Assembly (NCBI GenBank): GCA_963693365.1
Contig: CAVNZM010000013.1
Span: 5,332,001 to 5,396,000 of the forward strand
DNA from: Amoebidium appalachense
Taxonomy: Eukaryota > Ichthyosporea
Direction of reading: 5' to 3'
DNA: 64,000 bases
Below, in pieces: positions 53,237 to 64,000 of this stretch (position 1 is the stretch's first letter; every line of letters starts with the position of its first letter). The notes below the pieces were generated by a model. The model did no database searches. It was not told the DNA's origin and saw only the letters and a program-made list of their open reading frames with translations. Position numbers and translations under genes: made by a program.

Positions 53237-54930
53237 TATCAGAATAAATGTGGAGCAGAGGCAGAATTCGGTCCTGTGACCTCTGTAAGAGACAATCACT
53301 TCTACATAGCGGATCGAGACTCGGAGTAGAGAGGTTCGCAGGAAGTGGTTTGAGATCTCGGATCCTCCGGTACCATCTGAGGATGGTCCGGCTGCTTTAT
53401 ATACCTGAGCTAATGCCAGTCCGCGAATACATCGTCCATTGGCTATTGGAAAACTGTAGCCCGAACTCACCACACCACACATGTCAACACACACACAACT
53501 TCTTTGCAGTGTACAGCAGTTCCCGTAAAGTTTCTCGTCTGTGCTTAGGGGGTTAGCACACACGCCATGCACCGGCAACACCAGCACGCTTAGCTATAAG
53601 GACGCCTGGGGCAGGGACTTTAGCGCTAGTCCACTAGATCCATTCTAGACCACACAGTAGATAGGGGGGTGTGGTGACGGCCTCCCCAGGCCTCACCCCT
53701 CTTTGGTGTAACTACTGTTGGCTGAGCACCTTATAGCATAGCTGGTTTTACACGGTCTGGTCTTGTACACCTACACACACCGACACACAACATAAGTATA
53801 CGAAAATACAGTGAATACACTACAAAATACACCACCACCTCCAATAGGATTACAGATTGTCTCTCAGGATAGATCGGGAATATGTACTAGCAAATAGGAA
53901 GACAGTTATGGTTCCTGGCGTATGCGGCCCTAGGCGGTCCCCAAATACGCGGGGGCGGGATAGGCGGGAACAGGCTAAGTACGTGACTGGGAAGAGCAGG
54001 AATAAACAGATCATCACTATTCTATTATAACACACCCATTCTGCGATATGGCAGCCACTAGCTAGCGAAGGCAGAAATCTATGTCTGCAGAAAGAAAAAG
54101 TTACAGGTGATGCATATGCCACATAGCAGCCCTAGTCAGAGAGACCTAAAATAAGGTGCAGGTATAAAGCATGAAAGTAACGCAAAACTACACTAGCGCT
54201 TCAGTCCTTAGAAATCCACTAAGTCTCACACATCCAAGGCTGGATCCTCTGGCAACTGTTGAGTTGTGAGCATGGCGGTGCTCAGCAGTGTCCTTGTGTA
54301 GTAGCGGACCGGAAGATGTTCATGCTGCGACATGAAGAGAAGTGAAAAGAAGATCTAGAAGATGTACGTCCAGTTGCTGCAGTAGTACCACGGCCGAAGA
54401 TGAAGTGCATGTAGCTATTCAACGTGTAGCACCGTCCCTCCTCAGTGCAGTTGAAAATGGTCGTGACGAGCAGAAGTTGACTGGACTTGAGAATGTGGCT
54501 TGGAGTAGAAGCTTGTTGATGGACGTGTCTGACAGCACGTAGGAGTAAGCGCGTGCACCATCTTAAGTGGGCAGTGCCGCCCCTATTCTATGCTACCATA
54601 TCAGAATAAATGTGGAGCAGAGGCAGGATTTGGTCCTGTGACCTCTGTAAGAGACAATCACTTCTACATAGCGGATTGAGAGTAGAGAGGTTCGCAGGAA
54701 GTGGTTTGAGATCTCGGATTCCAGTCCGCGAGTACATGGTCCAATAGGATTACAGATAGTCTCTGGATTATGTACTAGCCAATAGGAAGACAGTTATGGT
54801 TCCTGGCGTATGCGGCCCCAGGCGGTCCCCAAATACGCGGGGGCGGGATAGGCGGGAACAGGCTAAGTACGTGACTGGGAAGAGCAGGAATAAACAGATA
54901 GACTATTTATTCTATCATAACACCCCCCCC
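53237..54930. mobile_element. LTR-like element remnant with unequal terminal repeats
   Basis: Left repeat about 53237-54035; right repeat about 54598-54925. Both begin TATCAGAATAAATGTGGAGC and share AGTGGTTTGAGATCTCGGAT, CAGTTATGGTTCCTGGCGTA, AAATACGCGGGGGCGGGATA and ATAACAC at the end. The right copy lacks about 470 nt present in the left, with the join at a short shared TCCA(A/T) motif. The roughly 560-nt interior has no long ORF. The left repeat contains a TTTATATA box (53397) and AATAAA. The arrangement suggests a nonautonomous LTR element, but no reverse transcriptase, primer site or target duplication is visible. Confidence 0.6.
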
Positions 54931-55136
54931 AAAAAAATCACATTCCTCGGCTTACTTTCTGTTAAACTATCTGCTGTGGCAAGTGATTCTGCACAGGTGC
55001 AGAAATGCTGCGGACATGTGATAATAAGAAAAGGTTCTTGGAAGAACAAGTCGTTGAACCCTTTAATTACAATCTAACGTAAGGTGAACAGCCTAAATGC
55101 TGGTTGCCGGCCAGACTCAGTCAGTGGGTACCCCCT

Positions 55137-55435
55137 CTTCCCCCCCCCCCCCCCCCCCTCCCCTCCCCCCCCCCCCCCCCCCAACCCCAACCTACCCTCC
55201 CCAAAACACTCACGCTTGAGACACACACACACACACCCACAAACCCACATGCGGCGCGCGCGCACACACACACACACTCTTAGCCTCAACACACATATTC
55301 CGAATACGGCGCGCGTGCGCACACGCACAAGCACACAACACACACACACATGGACAAGCGCACACACGAAAACACGCACACAGCGACACACGTACACACA
55401 CAGACAGAGACGCATGTGCACACACACACATACAC
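55137..55435. repeat. C-tracts and irregular CA-rich DNA
   Basis: C-tracts at 55140-55182, then CA-rich DNA with CGCGCG islands at 55254 and 55308. No gene seen. Confidence 0.85.
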
Positions 55436-55723
55436 CGGAGTTTTGCTGCAGCCAGTGATCATGAGGATCATGAAAGCATACGGCAGACACATGGGTCATA
55501 TGTTGAGATATGGTTTTTTTTATTAACCAGTCCTATTGTTTGGTATTAAGTGGCTGTCAAAGGGCATTCGAAAGTTGTTCCTGTGTGCACACACTAGTAC
55601 TCGCTTGAGTGTTGGCACGAAATGTGTTCATACTACTGTTTAGTACTGAAAATGATTAAACCATTTGATATAACATAAGGGCACTGTCATAACTCAATTG
55701 TGAAAAACATTCCCGGCCCTTTT

Positions 55724-56107
55724 TTACGGAGAGTTGAAGTAGAAAGACTTGCAGCAGTAGTCGTATGTGCAGTGCTCGGTGGAGTCAGGGCGGGGCTTGC
55801 AGCGCAAGATGGCGTTTGTCTTGGGGTCGGTCTTGTACGTGGACCCCGGCAGGCACGTGATGACCGTGTTGCAGGGCACGTACGAGGGCGGCACGGCGCA
55901 GCAGTAGTCGATGGTGCAGGGCTGTGTGGTGCCTGTGCGGGGCTTGCAGCGCATGATGCCGTGCGTCTTGGGGTCCTTCTTGTAGACGTTGCAGTCGACC
56001 TTGCTGTCGCACGGAACGAACGAGGACGTTGTGTCGCGACGTGCCGCGTCGGCAGTGCCAGCAGCGGCAAGGGCGGCAAGGGCGGCGAAAACAACCTTCA
56101 TGACCAT
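55724..56107 (-). CDS. Secreted cysteine-rich protein, copy 1
   Basis: A 127-residue single-exon ORF. N-terminus MVMKVVFAALAALAAAGTAD is a classical signal peptide with cleavage expected after ADA. The mature part holds two homologous modules of about 45 residues. Module 1: PCDSKVDCNVYKKDPKTHGI, RCKPRTGTTQPC, DYCC. Module 2: PCNTVITCLPGSTYKTDPKT, RCKPRPDSTEHC, YDYCC. Each has six cysteines in the pattern C-C-C-C-CC, so three disulfides per module are likely. No family recognised. ATG at 56107 chosen because the signal peptide starts there and TATAAA lies about 115 nt upstream. An inverted near-identical copy starts 0.94 kb away at 57045. Such proteins may be matrix or defence components; no specific function is claimed. 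Confidence 0.85.
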   Translation of the reverse strand: MVMKVVFAALAALAAAGTADAARRDTTSSFVPCDSKVDCNVYKKDPKTHGIMRCKPRTGTTQPCTIDYCCAVPPSYVPCNTVITCLPGSTYKTDPKTNAILRCKPRPDSTEHCTYDYCCKSFYFNSP

Positions 56108-56220
56108 TTTGAACTCTTTACCTTTGATGTCTGAGAGAGGGAATAATTGGGTGCAAGCGCCGCCGCGAGCAGCTGAATTGTTTCGTTTGAAGTGAGGCAA
56201 TGGACGGAAATTCACGTCTC

Positions 56221-56252
56221 TTTATACCCAAGGCTAAATAACATCGACCAAT
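56221..56252 (-). promoter_or_regulatory. TATA and CCAAT boxes of cysteine-rich copy 1
   Basis: TATAAA on the minus strand (56221-56226) with an inverted CCAAT element (minus ATTGG, 56248-56252) upstream of it. Confidence 0.6.
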
Positions 56253-56879
56253 AGCAAGTGTCGTTATCTATTTTATAGTTTTTGTCAAACTTGCTCACCA
56301 ATCATAGTGGTTTTTATTTATAGATTTGAACGTTAACTTCTTCGGGGTTGTTTGAACTTCTTCGAGAACGGGGGCTGTTTGAACTTTTCTATTTCAACAA
56401 AAAATGTAACCCAGTAATAGCCTATGTAATGCAAGTTTCCCGTAATCAGTAAACAGGTGCTGCCTATGTCTTTCCAATTGTGCGTCATTTCAGTTGTCTG
56501 ACTTATCTTTTCGCTAAAACCCCTGTCGACAACGCCCACTGCCCACATCAGTAAAATCATTCCGAGACAGATGTTCATTCATTCCAATCGCATTCCAATC
56601 GACTTCCCGATTGGTCCAGACGGTTACACTACAGGCTACAGCACCAGTCCTGGCTGGGGCCTGGGGAATCACCGGTTACTAACACCGCGAGTTGAGTCAC
56701 CTGGCTTGACGCCATTTATAAGAAGAAAAAAAACACCGAAATACATAATTCTAAACTATGTCGGAATAATGTTGATGTACATGCTTCGTCCCGCATTCTT
56801 GACAAGTTGAATAACAGATATCGATAGAAATCTAACTCAATTTTGGTATCATATCGGTTTGTTTATTCGTATAAAAGCA

Positions 56880-56960
56880 AAGGATTTTGATTGGCCAATT
56901 TTGTTTCTACACTTTAAGATTTCCGATTGGTCAACTCCGCTTTCCTTTGAGGTATATAAA
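56880..56960 (+). promoter_or_regulatory. CCAAT and TATA boxes of cysteine-rich copy 2
   Basis: ATTGGCC near 56890, ATTGGTC near 56928 and TATATAAA at 56953-56960, about 90 nt upstream of the ATG at 57045. The element order mirrors copy 1, but the surrounding DNA differs. Confidence 0.6.
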
Positions 56961-57044
56961 TAAAGAGAATCAGTCAGTCATCGTAGTACCTTATACTGTT
57001 CACTCGAATTCGCATCAGCCACTTTCTATTCTTCGATCTTCAAA

Positions 57045-57428
57045 ATGGTTATGAAGGTTGTTATTGCCGCCTGTGCCGCCCTTGCCGCTGCTGGCACTGC
57101 CGACGCGGCACGTCGCGACACAACCTCCTCGTTCGTTTCGTGCGACAGCAAGGTCGACTGCAACGTCTACAAGAAGGACCCCAAGACGCACGGCATCATG
57201 CGCTGCAAGCCCCGCACAGGCACCACACAGCCCTGCACCATCGACTACTGCTGCGCCGTGCCGCCCTCGTACGTGCCCTGCAACACGGTCATCACGTGCC
57301 TGCCGGGGTCCACGTACAAGACCGACCCCAAGACAAACGCCATCTTGCGCTGCAAGCCCCGCCCCGACTCCACCGAGCACTGCACATACGACTACTGCTG
57401 CAAACCCTTCTACTTCAACTCGCCGTAA
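57045..57428 (+). CDS. Secreted cysteine-rich protein, copy 2
   Basis: A 127-residue ORF almost identical to the one at 55724-56107 but inverted. Differences are confined to a few positions: VVIAACAALAA versus VVFAALAALAA in the signal peptide, SCDSK versus PCDSK at the start of module 1, KPFYFNSP versus KSFYFNSP at the end. All twelve mature-region cysteines are retained; the signal peptide here has one extra. Third-position identity in the mature part is also near complete, implying recent duplication or gene conversion. The promoter and 3' flank are not conserved beyond short elements. The two are transcribed divergently from about 0.9 kb of unique DNA. Confidence 0.85.
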   Translation: MVMKVVIAACAALAAAGTADAARRDTTSSFVSCDSKVDCNVYKKDPKTHGIMRCKPRTGTTQPCTIDYCCAVPPSYVPCNTVITCLPGSTYKTDPKTNAILRCKPRPDSTEHCTYDYCCKPFYFNSP

Positions 57429-60548
<3,120 letters not shown>

Positions 60549-61102
60549 TCATATTCTCCTCCTGACAGACACTGATGGCAGACGCTCACCAGATACATAA
60601 TCCACTACAAAATTAAACCCTCGCTTCTTAGCCTCATCCACCACCACACCCTTAAGCCACCCGACAAGGGGGAAGCGGCGCAATATTTCACGGCCAATCA
60701 TCCCTCTACCTAAACGAGGGCACTCGCTCACCACAGAGTAACCCTCAGGCACAGCCCAGAGGTTTACTTCCTCCTCGTCATCACTATCACCACCATCCTC
60801 CGGCTCAACATCAGCATCTAAATCTAGCACATCCTCCTCTGGCTCTCTATGCTCTTCACTATCCTCTTGGGACACTCCCCCTGCCTCTTCCCCCTTGTCA
60901 CCAACCCCTACCTCCCCCATCTCCTCCCCAAGTTGCACACGAGCACCAGCCACCCCATTATCTCTACCCACCTGGCTGCATCCTTTTCGTTGGAGAGAGT
61001 CACTGTTGCGTTTCGTCCACCAACAGACAGCTTAACAGTCTTAGTGACCTGAAATTTGTTGGGGAAGCTAAAAAGCGAGGCTTGCTTTTTCATTCGACCC
61101 AT
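60549..61102 (-). CDS. Hypothetical acidic protein, frame junction uncertain
   Basis: Two adjacent open frames on the minus strand. The first starts at ATG 61102 (MGRMKKQASLFSFPNKFQVT, then VKLSVGGRNATVTLSNEKDA) and meets a GTGGGT donor-like site near 60970. The second runs to a stop at 60549, with a very acidic stretch (DLDADVEPEDGGDSDDEEE) and a small folded-looking end (GMIGREILRRFPLVGWLKGV, FNFVVDYVSGERLP) that weakly recalls Tudor/chromo-like barrels. They lie in different frames, so a short intron or a frameshift separates them. Best splice guess: donor 60970, acceptor near GAGGATAG, but without a pyrimidine tract. Could be mobile-element derived. Confidence 0.4.
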
Positions 61103-61110
61103 GTTTGCAA

Positions 61111-61620
61111 ATGCTGTGTGGTGACCTGCCTACCAGTTTGCTCCTATGGTGGCTAGAATACTTGTACCAAAATAGACGAGAAAAAAGCCTTCTGTATGAA
61201 TACCCAGCCCTCCCCACCCCAGAATATTTGACTGTGCGCGCTACGTTTGAAACTTTTGTTGCCAAACTGACCCCGTCTTTCCCGCCTTCGTTGCTTTATA
61301 TGTTAGCTGGCCACCGTGTCCAGCCCGTTAAAAGTTGGCGGCTTCCCGCGAAAAGTTTTCAGGAAAAGGACCAACTGAGAGCAAAAGCCCATTTCTCATA
61401 TTTACATGTTAAAGCCGAAAATGAATATTGGGCCCTGAAATGTAAAAAAGCCCTCTATGCCCGGCAGGAACACCACCTCAAAAACCCCCTGCCACTTACT
61501 AATAATAAAATAAGAAATCTAATTGGGGAACAGGTAAAGCTACTTTTCTTATTTTTTCCCGATTTCGGTAAAGCTACTTTTCTTATTCTTGGAATTCTTA
61601 TTCGCGGACGCCGCCTGTAG
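61111..61620 (+). CDS. Hypothetical ORF, about 169 residues
   Basis: ATG at 61111 opens an uninterrupted frame to TAG (LPTSLLLWWLEYLYQNRREK, SYLHVKAENEYWALKCKKAL). Composition is not low-complexity. The 3' end contains a direct repeat of GGTAAAGCTACTTTTCTTAT (61531 and 61568). It starts only 9 nt from the ATG of the minus-strand ORF, so both cannot have normal 5' leaders. No family recognised. Confidence 0.3.
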   Translation: MLCGDLPTSLLLWWLEYLYQNRREKSLLYEYPALPTPEYLTVRATFETFVAKLTPSFPPSLLYMLAGHRVQPVKSWRLPAKSFQEKDQLRAKAHFSYLHVKAENEYWALKCKKALYARQEHHLKNPLPLTNNKIRNLIGEQVKLLFLFFPDFGKATFLILGILIRGRRL

Positions 61621-62700
<1,080 letters not shown>

Positions 62701-62730
62701 TGTCATTGAGTGTACATGCATGTGATATAT

Positions 62731-62739
<9 letters not shown>

Positions 62740-62781
<42 letters not shown>
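62740..62781. repeat. (TA)n microsatellite
   Basis: ATACATACATA followed by about 38 nt of pure TA. Confidence 0.95.
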
Positions 62782-62782
<1 letters not shown>

Positions 62783-63587
62783 TGATGCATGCCATGGGGG
62801 TTTACATAATGGTGATGTTCTCTGCGGGCCGTGGTCGCGACCCAGGTGATTGCTTTTTTTGAAAAGCCAAGCGACGATGCGCGCTGGTCAAATCTGAGAT
62901 GGCCAGATGTGATCGTAGGCTGTCGCCGGCATTCTGCCGGTGAGACTCAGCCCGCATGAGTCGGGCATGAGAACATTCCATCCACTCCATCGATCCGTGA
63001 AGCGCGCCCCACATATGCATGCATATCATCAGTGCTTGTGCATGTGTTGAAGTGTGCATGCAAAGTGGGTGTTTTTTGGGCCTGGCCTACATATATGCAA
63101 CTGTGCCTTGTACCTGGGTTGGCAGGCCTTGGATGGGTTTATTGTAGTATGCCATGAGCACTTTTTTGTGAGAATGTGCTGATTGTTATCACCGATCCCA
63201 GCCTTCCAATCCCAGGGTCATTCGCAAGGAATGCCCCTCGATAACCGAATTTGGCATCTGCTTATTTTGTGGCATGATTTGATCATGGCGTGCGCACCTG
63301 TTATCACCATTGTTATCACGGTATAATCAGCACATATTTCAGTACCTGGAAGAAAAAATTAAACAACAACAGCAACACTATCGTCTTTTTTATATTTACT
63401 TCTGCATTTTTTTTATTCACCGTCCTTTCCAGCTTCAGCCTTTGCCCTAATGCCAAGCGTGCGACGACCCGTACCGGAACCAAGCTTTTGTGTTTATCGC
63501 CGTTTGCGATCCCGCGGTACTACTGGTGGTCATGCATGGGAGCAATTGAATAGCTCACTGCAACGCGTGCTCTACACACACGCACAC
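62782..63587. other. Unique DNA, no gene seen
   Basis: Ordinary-composition sequence between the TA array and repeat family 1, copy B. Short frames on both strands show no protein features. Confidence 0.5.
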
Positions 63588-63649
63588 AACCAGCTAATAC
63601 CGAGTGTCCCAGGGGAGCCCCTTAAAAAAAAAAAAAAAATAATAACAAC

Positions 63650-63683
<34 letters not shown>

Positions 63684-63915
63684 TAAAAATAAATAAAAAA
63701 TAAAAATAAAAATAAATACGGGGAACCCCAACTAATTGATTTCTCTTTGTAGTCTTTATGGTGTCTCGTAGAGAAAGTAAACCCTGATATATAGTCATCA
63801 CAAGACATCTAGGTACGTGATCATGATATACCGCTGAGGGGATATTCCGAGGAAAAAACCCCCCATACCTGAGACTGGTTTCTCTTTGCCTCGAGTAAAC
63901 AGCGTAAACCCCTTC
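63588..63915 (+). repeat. Dispersed repeat family 1, copy B
   Basis: Same order of blocks as copy A: AACCAGCTAATACCGAGTGT, an A/AAT-rich tract (63623-63717), CGGGGAACCCCAACTAATTG, TGGTGTCTCGTAGAGAAAGT and TCGAGTAAACAGCGTAAACC. The A-tract of copy A is replaced by AAT/AAAT repeats here. The element may continue to the window end. Confidence 0.92.
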
Positions 63916-64000
63916 TCTACTTCTGGACTGGACATGCCGATTTGCACCAATTTCCAATACTTTCTTTTCCTTTGACAACAAAAAATCCTTATTGGTGGTC

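Noticed and set aside
53277-53365. Possible tRNA-derived SINE head
   Set aside because: GGTTTGAGATC is only loosely box-B-like and no box A lies at the right distance; the segment is better explained as part of the LTR-like repeat.
62802-63059. 85-residue minus-strand ORF (start MHTSTHAQ)
   Set aside because: No promoter, splice site or domain; the length is within chance expectation for this composition.

Overview
This is a nuclear genomic window from a eukaryote. The genes are split by many spliceosomal introns with GT...AG borders, several promoters carry TATA and CCAAT boxes, and most of the DNA is simple repeat: long (CA/GT)n arrays, poly-C/poly-G runs up to about 60 nt, (CT/GA)n and A/T tracts. 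No organelle, bacterial or viral gene set is seen. The species cannot be named from sequence alone. A free-living or symbiotic unicellular eukaryote fits the content best (inference): fungal/protist-type IDO, TAF8, GLTP family, and a SpoIIIAA/Ycf45-type ATPase of the kind known from bacteria and plastid-bearing lineages.

Layout. 1-8466: plus-strand gene, eleven phase-consistent exons, ending in a Ras-association-like domain. 8467-11520: repeat-rich spacer with a CACGTG array. 11521-16701: complete 11-exon indoleamine 2,3-dioxygenase gene (minus). 17199-17610: small two-exon gene (plus). 17611-22288: repeat spacer. 22289-23557: fragments of a possible plus-strand gene. 23808-30812: TAF8-like TFIID subunit (minus). 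About 31046-32269: unrecognised multi-exon gene (minus). 33640-33989: 350-bp foldback element. 34614-40940: complete six-exon GLTP-superfamily gene (plus). 42493-45414: 3'-5' exonuclease joined to a SpoIIIAA-like P-loop ATPase (minus), with an apparent frameshift. 45686-48400: duplicated segment, interspersed repeat and tandem repeat. 49244-51581: ankyrin-repeat gene (minus). 53237-54930: LTR-like remnant. 55724-56107 and 57045-57428: head-to-head pair of near-identical secreted cysteine-rich proteins. 60549-61620: two overlapping hypothetical ORFs. 62700-64000: (TA)n and a second copy of the interspersed repeat.

The genes do not form an operon or one pathway; they are separately promoted genes on both strands. 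What unites them is intron architecture. The sense strand of most introns carries C-tracts and (CA)n, and many 3' splice sites are the last CAG of a CA array. Most long open frames in the window are translations of these repeats (poly-TH, poly-CV, poly-P, poly-G) and were left out.

The strongest candidates for something unusual are the exonuclease/SpoIIIAA-type ATPase fusion, the repeat-templated splice sites, the GLTP homologue that lacks the usual head-group tryptophan, and the mirrored cysteine-rich gene pair. All models come from reading the sequence by eye. Splice junctions are supported by phase and consensus, not by transcripts.
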